A stretch of DNA of 46,505 nt from Streptomyces inhibens (GCF_003389455.1 NZ_QUAC01000079.1:1-46505), one strand, 5' to 3'; positions 33,848 to 43,250 are shown, numbered from the stretch's first letter. A program made the numbers and translations. Notes: generated from the letters alone by a model not told the origin.

Positions 33848-35726
33848 CCGCGCGGACCCCGGGCCAGGACCCGGCCTCCGCCCCGTCAGCCGTCGACCGC
33901 GACCGCCTCGCCGAAGTGACCGCAGCGGTCGTCGACGGATCCGTACGCACCCCGGGCACCCCGGCCAGAACCACCGTCTTCGACGCGGTACAAGCCGACC
34001 AGGACGGCCCGGTCACCCAAGCGCTGATCAGCCTCACCGACAAACACTGCCCCGTCGTACGCCGCACCGCGCTCACCCTGCTCGGTGAGCTGGCCTTCGG
34101 CCGCCGCACACCATGGCAGGGCCCGATCGACGCGGCGGCGGCCCGGCTCCACGACCCGGATCCGGACGCCCGCCGGGCCGCCGCCCAGCTCCTCGTGCGC
34201 GCCGGCGGCGCGGAGCGGGCCCGTACGGCACTCGATGAACTCACCGACCCGGTAACCCGTATCGCCCTCGCGAACGCCCTGCTCCACACGCCCGACACCC
34301 ACTGCCCGCCCGGACCGCTGCGCGCCGACCCGCTGCCCGAAATCCGCCTGCTCGCCTGCATCGAGGAGCTGGCGACGGCGCCGCGGGAGCGATGGCCCGC
34401 ACTCGATGCCCAGGCGGAGGCGGAGGTCGCCGCGCTGACCGCCGCCGACACCGACCGCATCCGGCCGACCGGCCTCCGCTGGGGCAGTGCCCTGTTCCGG
34501 CGGGACCGCGAGCGGCACTGCTACGCCCTCGCCACCCGGCTGCTGGCCGGCACCGCGGGCCCGTATGGACAGCGGGTCGGCGTGGACCTGGCGCGGCGGG
34601 CCTTCCAGGGATGGCGGGCCGCGCCCGGCACCCTGACGCCGCATCTGGTCCGCCTGCTCCCCACCGCACCGCCCGATCTGCGCGACCGTGTCGTGGACAC
34701 CCTCTGCGCCTCCCGCACCGCCACCCGTCTGGCCGCCGACGATCTGACCGCGCTGCTGCCGGCCGGGGACACCGCCGCCGACACGGAGTGGAAGATCGCC
34801 TGCGCCCTCGCCGTGATCGACGACCCGCGGGCCGCCCCCTACGTCCATGCCCGGATGGCCTCGGGCGGCCCGCCTGCCGGCGCGGTCGCCGCGGTACGCG
34901 GTCTGCTGCGCTCCGGCACCGCCGATCCCGGTCAACTGGTGCCTCGGCTACGGGAGTTGCTCCGTTCCGACGACAGTGGTGTGGTGTACGCGGCCGCCTC
35001 GATCACCGGCGACCTCGGCCCGGCGACCTCGGCCCGGCGGCCGCCGCCTGCGTCCCCGAGCTCATCGAGGCGCTCCGCGCCGAGTGCGCCGCACGTGACG
35101 CACTCGGCGCCGAGTGGGCCACCTGGCGGGAGCTCTGCCTGGTCACCTCCCTCGGCCGGATCGGGCCCCCCGCCGCGGCCGCGTTGCCGCTGCTCGAAGG
35201 GCTCACCCGGGATTCCCGGCGACATGCGGGCCACCGGGCGCTCGCCCTCTCCCGGATCACCGGCGACCGCCGGCACATCGAGTCCTACCTGCGCTCCCGC
35301 CCCCCAAAGCGTCGCTACGTACCTGACCACTCCGCCCTCTTCCGATGGCTGCTCGACCACGGCGGCCTCGATCCGGACCAGTCCCGCAAGCTGCGGAGTT
35401 ACGTCCTGGAACGGGCCGGCGCCACACAGGTGTACGGCGCGCTCGCCCTGTGGCGCCACGAGGGCCCGCCGGCCGCCGGCGAACTCCTCGCCCTGCTGTC
35501 GCAGTACCTCGACGACGACCTCTTCGGCCCCGTCGCGATGGACACCCTCGCCGCCATGGGGGAGCACGCACGCCCGGCGCTGCCCCGCCTGCGTGAGCTG
35601 ATCGACCGGACCACCCGCATCCCGCTCTGCAACGGATCCGAGGACGCCGAGATGGACGGCGACGAGCGGCTGCTCGAAGCGGCGTCCCGCACCGTCGCCG
35701 CCATCACGGCACCCGCCGCCCCGTAG
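33844..35726 (+). pseudogene. HEAT-repeat domain protein gene, frameshifted by a 14-bp tandem duplication
   Basis: The first part (33844 to about 35020) reads as an all-helical HEAT/PBS-lyase-like protein: VVRRTALTLLGELAFG, DPDARRAAAQLLVRAGG and similar helix pairs. At 35007-35034 a 14-bp unit is duplicated, throwing the frame; the intact continuation (PELIEALRAECAARDALGAEW...) resumes in the +2 register and ends at 35726. Removing one copy gives a continuous 622-aa protein with ...ASITGDLGPAAAACVPELIEAL..., a normal HEAT helix pair. As it stands, the first frame runs out of register to 35601. Interaction scaffold function is likely; partner unknown. The TPR-like gene follows 59 nt downstream. 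Sequencing error cannot be excluded. Confidence 0.8.
35007..35034. repeat. 14-bp perfect tandem duplication causing a frameshift
   Basis: CGGCGACCTCGGCC occurs twice back to back (35007-35020 and 35021-35034), followed by CGGCG. The unit length is not a multiple of three. Excision of one unit restores the HEAT-protein reading frame, so slipped-strand switching is possible. Confidence 0.85.
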
Positions 35727-35785
35727 GCAGCCACCGCCCGCTTCGCCCCACCCGCCTGCGGCGGGCCCGAACACGAGGCCTCACC

Positions 35786-37174
35786 ATGACCACGCACAGC
35801 CACCGCCCCTCCACCGACACCCACACCGACCACCACACCCATCACAACACCCCCATGGACACCGACCCCGGCATCGCCCGGCTCCTCCGCCTGGCCGCGT
35901 CCGGCGACGCCCGCGGCACCCTGCGCGCGCTCCGCGGCGCCGACGATCTGCCGCTCCCCGACGTGGCCCGGATCGTCGGCCGCCTCGCCCACGCACGGGA
36001 CTTCGGCAACCTTGCCGAGGCCGCCGACGCGCTCGTCTCCGACGCCCAGGACCCCCGGCTTCTCCACGACTTCGGCCATGCCTGCCTCGACCGGGGCGCC
36101 GCCTTCCTCGCCCTCCGCCCGCTGCGCGAGGCCCTGCGCCACGCCCCCGACTCAAGCGCCGTACGCACCGAGTTGGTGGCCGCCCTTGAGGACGAACACC
36201 GGCACGCGGAGGCGGTCGAGCTGCTCGAAGCGCGGGAGGCGACGCTACGGCCCTGGCCCGACCGCTATCTGCTGGCCTACAACGCCCTGATGGCCGGCGA
36301 CCCGGACCGCGCGGGCAGCCACTTCGCCCGGCTGCCCGTCCCCGACGAGCCCTGGCGGCCCGCCCACCACCGGCTGCGCGCCATGCTCCGCCGCACCCTG
36401 GCCCTGCGCGCGGCCGCCACCCCGCACCCCCTGGAGCCCGGCCCCGCCCCCGAGGTCCCGGCCCCGCTCGCCGCCACCGACCTGCGCGGCTGGCACTTCG
36501 CACTGACCGGCGGCATCCTCACCACCCTCTCGCCCTACGGCTACGCGGTCGGGATGAACGGACGCTACGGCCTCCTCCAGGAGGACCCCGGGCGGGTGCT
36601 GCACGGCCTGCACCGGCTGCGCCTCGTCCTGGCCCGGTCCAGGGTCCGCCCCCGTACCGTCTCGCTGCTCCCCGACCGCTCCAGCCGCATCCTCGGGCTT
36701 GCCGCGGCCGGTCTGCTCGATCTGCCCGCCGAGCCGTTCGACGCCGCCCGGACCGACACCGTCGTCATCGCCCACCGCCTCAACGGCCTCGACCGGGACG
36801 TCCTTGCGCGGCTGCGCCGACGCACCCCGGGGCAGGTCCTCTTCGAGCACGCCACCTGCTGGACCCGGCCCCCGGCCGTCAGCGCCGACATCAGCACCCT
36901 GCTGGGGCAACTCGTCATCGCCCCCTGGGACGCACAGCTCCACGCCACCGCGGACGGCAGCACCAACAGCCGCCCCGACGACCGCCCCGAACAGGCCGTC
37001 GCCGACGACCTGCTGCGCGCCGACCCCACCCCCGACCCCGGCGACGGCGACACGCCACCCGACCCCGACACCGAGCTGGCCCGCTTCGTCACCGTCGCCC
37101 GCGACGCATGGCTCACCGGCCCTCGCGACCACGTCCCCTCACCCGGCCCGGTCGGCGGCTCCCGCTTCGGTTAG
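35786..37174 (+). CDS. TPR-like hypothetical protein with a His-rich N-terminus
   Basis: Protein of 462 aa, family not recognised. The first 22 residues contain eight histidines (HSHRP, HTDHHTHHN). Residues about 25-230 look like tetratricopeptide helix pairs (ARLLRLAASGDARGTLRALRGA; DFGHACLDRGAAFLALRPLREALRHAPDS; EAVELLEAREATLRPWPDRYLLAYNALMAGD). A different C-terminal domain begins near LRGWHFALTGGILTTLSPYGY (about 232). GAGG lies 7 nt before the ATG, so the His-rich start is supported, although Met24 is an alternative. The gene is close behind the HEAT gene, suggesting a two-gene unit of interaction-scaffold proteins. No signal peptide. Confidence 0.83.
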   Translation: MTTHSHRPSTDTHTDHHTHHNTPMDTDPGIARLLRLAASGDARGTLRALRGADDLPLPDVARIVGRLAHARDFGNLAEAADALVSDAQDPRLLHDFGHACLDRGAAFLALRPLREALRHAPDSSAVRTELVAALEDEHRHAEAVELLEAREATLRPWPDRYLLAYNALMAGDPDRAGSHFARLPVPDEPWRPAHHRLRAMLRRTLALRAAATPHPLEPGPAPEVPAPLAATDLRGWHFALTGGILTTLSPYGYAVGMNGRYGLLQEDPGRVLHGLHRLRLVLARSRVRPRTVSLLPDRSSRILGLAAAGLLDLPAEPFDAARTDTVVIAHRLNGLDRDVLARLRRRTPGQVLFEHATCWTRPPAVSADISTLLGQLVIAPWDAQLHATADGSTNSRPDDRPEQAVADDLLRADPTPDPGDGDTPPDPDTELARFVTVARDAWLTGPRDHVPSPGPVGGSRFG

Positions 37175-37178
37175 CCGA

Positions 37179-37220
37179 GCGCGCCGCCGGGCGGGATCAG
37201 GCTCCTACCCGGCGGCGCGC
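37179..37220. terminator. Bidirectional terminator between convergent genes
   Basis: A perfect 13-bp stem (GCGCGCCGCCGGG at 37179-37191 with 37208-37220) lies just after the TPR-like stop. It overlaps the last codons of the convergent NUDIX gene and can serve both directions. Confidence 0.75.
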
Positions 37221-37633
37221 CACAGCGCCAGAGTCTCGCCGCACTGCGAATGCAGCGGCGCCGGCAGCGCGTCCGGCGCGCACCACATCAGCGCGTCGAA
37301 CTTGTGCGGCTCGCAGATCCTCACCTCGTCCGGCTCCACCCGTACGGCGAAGACCACCGCGACCCAGTGCGAATCGACCGGATCGCCGCGCAGCACATTG
37401 CGCACCCCGATCTGCTCGACGCCGAGCGGCCGCACGCCGTACTCCTCGTGCACCTCCCGCGCCACGGCCGTCTCGAAGGTCTCACCGAACTCCAGCGCCC
37501 CGGCACCGCAGTCCCAGGTCCCCGGCTCGTCCCTGGCTCCGGCGCTCCGTCGTGCCAGGAGTATCCGCCCGGCGCCGTCATGGCACACGAAGACACAGGA
37601 CACCGACACCCGGGGCCGCCCCACACCTGCCAT
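37205..37633 (-). CDS. NUDIX hydrolase
   Basis: Small hydrolase of 142 aa. The NUDIX box GALEFGETFETAVAREVHEEYGV (about residues 44-66) is complete, with the REVHEE core. The N-terminal VSVSCVFVCHDGAGRILLARRS is the usual first strand pair. The substrate is not evident; MutT-like or nucleotide-sugar hydrolase roles are typical. I choose the ATG at 37633 because AGGGAG lies 8 nt upstream; a GTG at 37642 adds three residues. It starts 22 nt after the HAD gene stop on the same strand, so the two form an operon, perhaps a phosphate-metabolite housekeeping pair. Confidence 0.88.
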   Translation of the reverse strand: MAGVGRPRVSVSCVFVCHDGAGRILLARRSAGARDEPGTWDCGAGALEFGETFETAVAREVHEEYGVRPLGVEQIGVRNVLRGDPVDSHWVAVVFAVRVEPDEVRICEPHKFDALMWCAPDALPAPLHSQCGETLALWRAAG

Positions 37634-37654
37634 CTCCCGCACTCCCTCTCCCGC

Positions 37655-38329
37655 TCAGAAGTGGCGCAGCAGCTCGCCGAACGCCGACAGCCTCAGCACC
37701 TTGTCGTCGCCGGGGTCGAGCTCGTCGTGCTCCAGTACCCAGGTGTGGTCGTTCGGGATGAACACCGCGTTGAGACCGGCCGAACGGGCCGGCAGAATGT
37801 CCGACTTGGGGGAGTTCCCGATCATCCATGCGGAGGCCGGCACCAGATCGTAGGCGCGCGTCAGCTCCTCGTACGTCGCCACGTTCTTCTCCGCCACGAT
37901 GTGTACGCCCCGGAAGTGCCGGGTCAGCCCGGACGCCGCCACCTTCCGCTCCTGCTCCTCGGTGTCGCCCTTGGTCAGCAGCAGCAGTTCATGCCGCCGG
38001 GCCAACTCGGCCAGGGTCTCGGCCACTTGGGGAATCAGCTCCACCCGGCCCCCGTCGAAGGCCGCCGCCCATCCGGAGATCCGCGCCGACTCCTCCGCCG
38101 TCGCGGCCCGCCCCCGCAGCCGTTCGACGCACTCCCCGAGGCTGTGCAGGAACACCTTGCTGCCGTACCCGAGGGTCACGGCGTTCGCCGCCTCGATCCC
38201 GTCGAGCACGGCCCGTACCCCGTCCCGGTCGAGTTCGGGGTGGACCATCCAGTCCAGGAACTCGTCGATGACCCGCTCGAAGATCACGTTGTTCTCCCAC
38301 AACGTGTCATCCGCATCAAAGATCAGCAT
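37655..38329 (-). CDS. HAD-superfamily hydrolase
   Basis: Phosphatase-like protein of 224 aa. Motif I is IFDADDTLWENN (nucleophile Asp5, acid Asp7), motif II LLLTKGD (about 118-124), motif III a Lys near EKNVATYEEL, and motif IV GNSPKSDILPARSAGL (about 171-186). The helical cap lies between motifs I and II, as in the pyrimidine nucleotidase/YfnB-like C1 group. The substrate is unknown. It begins the NUDIX operon (22-nt gap). It is 115 nt downstream of the Bax-inhibitor gene on the same strand, with no strong hairpin seen in between. Confidence 0.9.
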   Translation of the reverse strand: MLIFDADDTLWENNVIFERVIDEFLDWMVHPELDRDGVRAVLDGIEAANAVTLGYGSKVFLHSLGECVERLRGRAATAEESARISGWAAAFDGGRVELIPQVAETLAELARRHELLLLTKGDTEEQERKVAASGLTRHFRGVHIVAEKNVATYEELTRAYDLVPASAWMIGNSPKSDILPARSAGLNAVFIPNDHTWVLEHDELDPGDDKVLRLSAFGELLRHF

Positions 38330-38443
38330 CCGCCTGCCAGCCCTTCTCGCACTCCACCGACCTGCGCACCCTACGCAGGCCCGGTGCCCGCCCGCATCGC
38401 AAATTCCGCCGGGGAGCGGGACTTGGCCGACCGGCCTGCCCTC

Positions 38444-39205
38444 TCACCACCACCGCAGGTACGACAGCAGCCGCAGGATCTCCAAGTAGAGCCAGACCAG
38501 CGTCATCGCCAGGCCGAAGGCCACGTACCAGGCCCACCGGTGCGAGGCGCCGGACCGCAGAAAGCGGTTGGCGGCCTCGAACTCCACCAGGAAGAAGAAG
38601 GACGCGGCGGCGATCGCCGCCACGCTGACGACGATCGCCAGGATGCCGCCGCCCCGCAGACCCAGATCCGCACCAAACACCCACGAGGCCACCAGGTTCG
38701 CCAGGAGCAGCACCAGCAGCCCCAGCGCCGTACCGACCGCCCAGCGCGTCACCTTGGCGCTCACCCGGACCACACGGGTGCCGTACGCCGCGAGCGTGCC
38801 GGCGAAGATGCAGCCGGTGCCGACGACGGCCTGGGTGCCGATGCCCGGGTGCAGTCCGTCGAAGAACCGGGTCGCCTCCCCGAGCACGACCCCCTGCGCC
38901 ACCGCGAAGGCCAGGGCGAGCGCCGCGCTCGGCCGCGGCCGGACGGCCAGGAAGATCCCGATGCCCGGCCCGATCACCAGCGCCGGCAGGGCGAGGAACT
39001 GCAGTTCCCAGAAGGCGGTGAGGAACGCGCTCGCCGTCAGGACCCCGAAGACGGTCAGGGTTTTGACGGCGATGTCGTCGAGGGTGATCGGACGGTCCCT
39101 GCCGGCGGCCGGCGACGCGCCGCCGGAGGGGCCCGCACCGGCCGGCGAGACCGCACCGTCCAGCGTCAGCAGGTTACGAATCGCGGGGTTGCTGGTGGCG
39201 GCCAT
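38444..39205 (-). CDS. Bax inhibitor-1/YccA family membrane protein
   Basis: Multi-span inner-membrane protein of 253 aa with a ~40-residue Gly/Pro-rich cytoplasmic head and about seven transmembrane helices, starting VKTLTVFGVLTASAFLTAFW and ending YLEILRLLSYLRWW. The segment FFLVEFEAANRFLRSGASHRWAWYVAFGLAMTLVWLYLEILRLL matches the actinobacterial BI-1 C-terminus, with the acidic residues of the putative ion pathway. Eukaryotic BI-1 suppresses cell death and bacterial homologues act as proton-sensitive calcium leaks. AGGAGGG precedes the ATG. It lies 133 bp downstream of, and on the same strand as, the caspase operon; a link is possible but this family is widespread in the group. Confidence 0.9.
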   Translation of the reverse strand: MAATSNPAIRNLLTLDGAVSPAGAGPSGGASPAAGRDRPITLDDIAVKTLTVFGVLTASAFLTAFWELQFLALPALVIGPGIGIFLAVRPRPSAALALAFAVAQGVVLGEATRFFDGLHPGIGTQAVVGTGCIFAGTLAAYGTRVVRVSAKVTRWAVGTALGLLVLLLANLVASWVFGADLGLRGGGILAIVVSVAAIAAASFFFLVEFEAANRFLRSGASHRWAWYVAFGLAMTLVWLYLEILRLLSYLRWW

Positions 39206-39338
39206 CGGCCCTCCTGGAGGGATCTGATGTCACAGCGGATGACGATCACAGCGGATGACGGGGTGTGCGGCCGGCCGGGCCGGCCCGGGTGACTTGCGTC
39301 CTCAACTGCTCGTCGTACGAGCATAGTTGGGGAGCGGC

Positions 39339-40703
39339 TCATTCCACCTCCACCACCCGGCGGGAACCCGGAACGCTGTCCCGCAGTGCCCGCACCACCT
39401 CGTCCACCTCGGGAAACACGGTGTCACCGGCCGGCGGCGACGCATACGGCAGCGCCGTCCCCAGATGATCACGCCAGGGCGCGGGCACGGCCACCGGCTG
39501 GCGGATGCCCGTCAGCACCACACACTGGACGGCCTCCGTGCTGTAGCGGTGCAGCGCCGACCGCAACCGGCCCGGCAGGCCCAGCCGTTGCGGTACCGCG
39601 GTGTTGAGCAGCCGCTCGCCCAGGCTCTCGCCTTGCGCGCAGAGATCGCTTCCGCGCAGCTGGCGGACGGTGTCGCGGATGGCGGGATACTGGCCCGGCA
39701 GCACCCCACGGCAGCGCAGTACGCGCAGTGGGTGCGACTGCCCCTCCACCTCGCACTCGATGTCGAACGACATCCGCCGCTTCAGGAATCCGTAGCGGAC
39801 CTCGTTGATCACCCGGAGATTCTCCTCGGGCTTGGGCCTGCCCGTCTCCGGCGGCGGCTGGCTGTGCAGCCCCTTGAGCTGTTCGCCGATCGTCACCGAG
39901 CCGGTGAACAGCCGCCGCATGCCCACGGCCACCGCATGGTGCTCATACAGTTCCAGCCATGCCGGCAGCCGGCTCACGCTGGTCAGGTCCGGCGCCAGCC
40001 GCGCGGCCTCCTCGGCGTGTTCCAGCGCGTCGCCGCGCAGCCGCTCGCTGAGCAGACCGATCCGCCGGCGCAGCTCGATCAGCGCCAGCGCGTCGAACTG
40101 CGCGGCCCGGTCGGCGTCCGGCCGCCCGCCGACGCCTTCCAGTACGCCCGCGAGGATCTGGGTGGGGCCGGCGTCGGCGGACCACCCGCGCCGCCGGGCC
40201 AGCTCGGTGAGCCGGTCCAGCGCGTACGGGGTCAGCCAGCCCCGGCCCTCGACGAAACCGCCCCAGTCGCGGGACTCCAGGCCGTGCCGGGCGGCGAGCC
40301 GGGGCAGCCGGGCCAGCAGCGCCAGCAGCAGCAACTCGGCGTCGTCGATGCCGTCCTGACGGTGCCCCGTCTCGCGCAGCGCCTGGGCGAGCTGATGTGA
40401 GTCGAAGAGCGTCGCGAACACCTCGGGTTCCGGGCTCCGGAGGATCTCCGCGAGCAGCGGCTGGACGGTCGGGCCGACCAGCAGATGCAGATGCCGCCCG
40501 GTGAACACGGCCGGCAGCTCGGGCGGGGTGAACGCGGCGCGGATCCGGGCGGCCAGCTCCGCCAGCCGGCTCTCGGCCTCGCTGAACCGGCCGATCCGGT
40601 GCAGCAGATCCTGCGCGGCGAAGTTGCCGAGCGCCTCCTCGACGGCGGCCATGGCGCGCTCCGAGGTCCGCACCATCCACACGACATAGAGCTCGTTGTC
40701 CAT
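39339..40703 (-). CDS. Unknown protein of the EACC1-caspase operon (454 aa)
   Basis: I do not recognise this family. The 454-aa protein is predicted mainly helical in its first ~290 residues (MDNELYVVWMVRTSERAMAAVEEAL...; DDAELLLLALLARLPRLAARHG; ALIELRRRIGLLSERL). The C-terminal ~150 residues look more alpha/beta, with RVINEVRYGFLKRRMSFDIECEVEG, LRVLRCRGVLPGQYPAIRDTV and QCVVLTGIRQPVAVPAPWRDHL. No signal peptide, membrane helix or nucleotide-binding motif is visible. It starts 3 nt after the 847-aa gene, and its ribosome site (GGGAGGTGAG) lies over that gene's end, so the two are translationally coupled. As last gene of the caspase operon it may be a sensor, adaptor or caspase substrate. Confidence 0.82.
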   Translation of the reverse strand: MDNELYVVWMVRTSERAMAAVEEALGNFAAQDLLHRIGRFSEAESRLAELAARIRAAFTPPELPAVFTGRHLHLLVGPTVQPLLAEILRSPEPEVFATLFDSHQLAQALRETGHRQDGIDDAELLLLALLARLPRLAARHGLESRDWGGFVEGRGWLTPYALDRLTELARRRGWSADAGPTQILAGVLEGVGGRPDADRAAQFDALALIELRRRIGLLSERLRGDALEHAEEAARLAPDLTSVSRLPAWLELYEHHAVAVGMRRLFTGSVTIGEQLKGLHSQPPPETGRPKPEENLRVINEVRYGFLKRRMSFDIECEVEGQSHPLRVLRCRGVLPGQYPAIRDTVRQLRGSDLCAQGESLGERLLNTAVPQRLGLPGRLRSALHRYSTEAVQCVVLTGIRQPVAVPAPWRDHLGTALPYASPPAGDTVFPEVDEVVRALRDSVPGSRRVVEVE

Positions 40704-40706
40704 GGC

Positions 40707-43250
40707 TCACCTCCCTGCCACTCGGCCGTAGCGCGGCGGCTCCTGGCCGGACAGGACCTCGAAGAGCTCCTCGGCCTCCCCGCGCGACCCCCCGACGTAC
40801 GGACCCACCAGAATCTCCTCCAGCGCCCGGCCCAGTTTGGCCAGCGCCGCGTCGACGGCTTCCTGATGCTCGGCGAGCTCCTCACCGGCCTCGTCCAGCT
40901 GCCGGGCCAGCCGGGCGTTCTCCACCGCGCGCCGGAAGAGCCACACCGCGTACTCCCGCTCCGCGCTCACCTTGTTCAGCGGATCCCCCTTGCAGCTCGC
41001 CCGGGCCCGCGGCAGGCCCTGGAACAGCCGCCGGATGCCCTTGTCCAGACCGGCCTCCGGCAGCGTCTCCAGCCAGGCCCGGGTGAACTCCTCGTCGGCG
41101 CTGCCCGCTTCGTCCAGGGCCCGCAGCGCCACATCGGGCAGACCGGGCATCTGGTGGCCGAGCAGCCCGGGGATCTCACGGGACTCCAGCCGGGCGGCCC
41201 GGCACTCCACGACCGCCCGCAGCAGCCAGGCTCGCGCCAGCCATGGGGGCTCGGCCTGGAGGTCGTCCAGACACTCCCCGGCGGTGAGGAACGCCTCGTT
41301 GCGCATCGCCATCAGCGCCCGGTCCATCCCCTCGCCGACGGACGTATGACGCTCCGCGGTCCGCAGCGCCGTCTCGATGGCGTCCGCCTCGGCGGCGGTG
41401 GGCTCGGACGGCTGCAGCGCCTCGATCATCCGGCGGGCGATGCCGGACGGCTGGGTGCGCAGCGCTTCGAGGAAGCTCCGGCCGAACTCCTCCTCGGCAT
41501 CCGGCTTTTCGGCCAGCCGGGCCAGACCGTCCCAGAGCGTCTGCGCGGTGGGCCCGGTGGCGCCGGACGGAGCGGGCTCGGCGTGGTCGGTGGCGTCGCG
41601 CACCACCAGCACGGCCCGCTCGGCGTCGGCGAGCACCGCGGAGCGGGCGGTGTCCACCAGCGTGTACGGGTGGATGAAGAGCACCGCCGCGTCCTCCGCG
41701 GTCGGCGGCAGATAGCGGCTGATCAGCACCGTGTGCGGGGTGAACACATCCGCCGCGGCGATCCGGTGCCGGCGCAGCGCGCACCGCCACTCGAACCACA
41801 GCATCGGCGCGACCTCCTTGCGCCAGGCCTGGAAGGCCCGTTCGGTGGCGGGGCTCTCGTCGGGCGCCACGTCCCGCAGTGCGGCATCGATGAACCGCCC
41901 GGCGGCGACCTGGCGCGCCGGGGCGTGCGGCCGGTGCACCGCCGTCTCCAGCTGCTCCACCAGCTCGCCCATCCGCCGGGCCCACTTCTCCCGCATCGAG
42001 ATCAGCTGCGGCACATTGGCCTCGTAGTACTGCTCGGTCTCCCGCTCCTCGGGTTCGGTGAGCCGGATCGTCCGGCCGGTCGGCTCGTCGAACCGTTCGA
42101 CCAGCAGCACCGTCGGCGGCCACAGCGCCCGCCGCTCCGCCACACTCGCCCGGGTGAACGCCTCCAGATCGGCCGTCAGCTGCTTGATCTCGGCCTCCAG
42201 CTGGTCCCGGCGCAGCCGCGCGTCCATCGTCAGACGCTGCGAGAGCACGCGCTGATGGGCCTGCTCGATGCTCAGATAGGTGTCCGTGGTGAACAGGTCC
42301 GGGCTGAACTCCAGCCCCACGGTCGCCCCGTGCCCTTTGGCCGTGCGCAGATACGGCTGAAGGGACACCAGCCCGACCGCCTCCGGGCCGTCCATGTCGC
42401 GCGGCGGGCGCAACAACGCCCGGTCCGGCTCGCCCGCCGCCCGCTCCGCGAGCGCCCGCAGCCCCTGGGCGTACGCCACCAGGTCCGGGTACGCGACATC
42501 CGTGACCTCCACCAGGCTGGTCTCGTGTGCCAGCGACCGCAGCAGGCCCACGAAGTCGCGCAGCGCGCCACGGGCCGTCGAGGACGCGCCGTCCGCCACC
42601 GTCACCGACCGCGCCCGGAACACCGACGGAATGTCGAGCGAGGGCTGTGTGCCGAAGAGCCCGGCCGTCACCCGGATCAGCCCGACGCCGATATGGTCCC
42701 CGACGAAATCGCCGCTCTCCGGGTCGCTCAGTCCATTGACCCGCAGACAGGTGGTCAGCGCCGCCTGCACCACCTGCTGCCGGATCTCCGCGATGCCCTC
42801 GCCGACCACCAGCACTTCGACGGGGCCCTGTTCGTCCCCCGCCACCCATGCCCGCAGCAGCGAGGAGGGCAGCGCCGCGCGCACCTGCGGCGCGAGCGCG
42901 GCCTTCGGCCCCCAGGTGAGCGGCGCGGGGAACAGCGGCCCGCACTCCGCCGAATCCCGGGCCCGCCGGGCGCACCGTGCGACCGGGCTGTCATCGGCTC
43001 CGAAGTCGCCGCCGGGAACCTGGAGCCCCAGCGCCCGTGCGTGCAGCACCAGCGCGAGATCGTCCTCGGTATCGCCGAACAGCGGCTCGTCCGGGCACTG
43101 TTGCAGCCAGTACTGCCACAACGTGCTCACCAGGCGCTTCGGTACGGCCGGCCGGCTGTCCCGGAACCGCTGCCGGACCTGTTCGGCCTCGCCCGCTGTC
43201 CAGGTGTGCGGCAACCGCTTCAGTACCTCGTCGACGGCGTCCCCCCGCAT
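40707..43250 (-). CDS. Large unknown protein of the EACC1-caspase operon (847 aa)
   Basis: I do not recognise this family. The start at 43250 (MRGDAVDEVLKRLPHTW) has GAGGAG 6 nt upstream. An N-terminal alpha/beta region (about 1-300) includes VEVLVVGEGIAEIRQQVV and DHIGVGLIRVTAGLFGTQPSLDI. Two charged, coiled-coil-prone stretches follow (about 341-370, MDARLRRDQLEAEIKQL; and about 407-435, ISMREKWARRMGELVEQLE). An alpha/beta segment (about 490-600) has VLFIHPYTLVD and RAVLVVRDATDH, and a helical C-terminus (from about 610) has ALRTAERHTSVGEGMDRALMAMRNEAFLTAGECL. There is no P-loop or signal peptide. Cotranscribed 16 nt behind the caspase gene. Its size and helical repeats suggest a scaffold or sensor. 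Confidence 0.82.
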   Translation of the reverse strand: MRGDAVDEVLKRLPHTWTAGEAEQVRQRFRDSRPAVPKRLVSTLWQYWLQQCPDEPLFGDTEDDLALVLHARALGLQVPGGDFGADDSPVARCARRARDSAECGPLFPAPLTWGPKAALAPQVRAALPSSLLRAWVAGDEQGPVEVLVVGEGIAEIRQQVVQAALTTCLRVNGLSDPESGDFVGDHIGVGLIRVTAGLFGTQPSLDIPSVFRARSVTVADGASSTARGALRDFVGLLRSLAHETSLVEVTDVAYPDLVAYAQGLRALAERAAGEPDRALLRPPRDMDGPEAVGLVSLQPYLRTAKGHGATVGLEFSPDLFTTDTYLSIEQAHQRVLSQRLTMDARLRRDQLEAEIKQLTADLEAFTRASVAERRALWPPTVLLVERFDEPTGRTIRLTEPEERETEQYYEANVPQLISMREKWARRMGELVEQLETAVHRPHAPARQVAAGRFIDAALRDVAPDESPATERAFQAWRKEVAPMLWFEWRCALRRHRIAAADVFTPHTVLISRYLPPTAEDAAVLFIHPYTLVDTARSAVLADAERAVLVVRDATDHAEPAPSGATGPTAQTLWDGLARLAEKPDAEEEFGRSFLEALRTQPSGIARRMIEALQPSEPTAAEADAIETALRTAERHTSVGEGMDRALMAMRNEAFLTAGECLDDLQAEPPWLARAWLLRAVVECRAARLESREIPGLLGHQMPGLPDVALRALDEAGSADEEFTRAWLETLPEAGLDKGIRRLFQGLPRARASCKGDPLNKVSAEREYAVWLFRRAVENARLARQLDEAGEELAEHQEAVDAALAKLGRALEEILVGPYVGGSRGEAEELFEVLSGQEPPRYGRVAGR

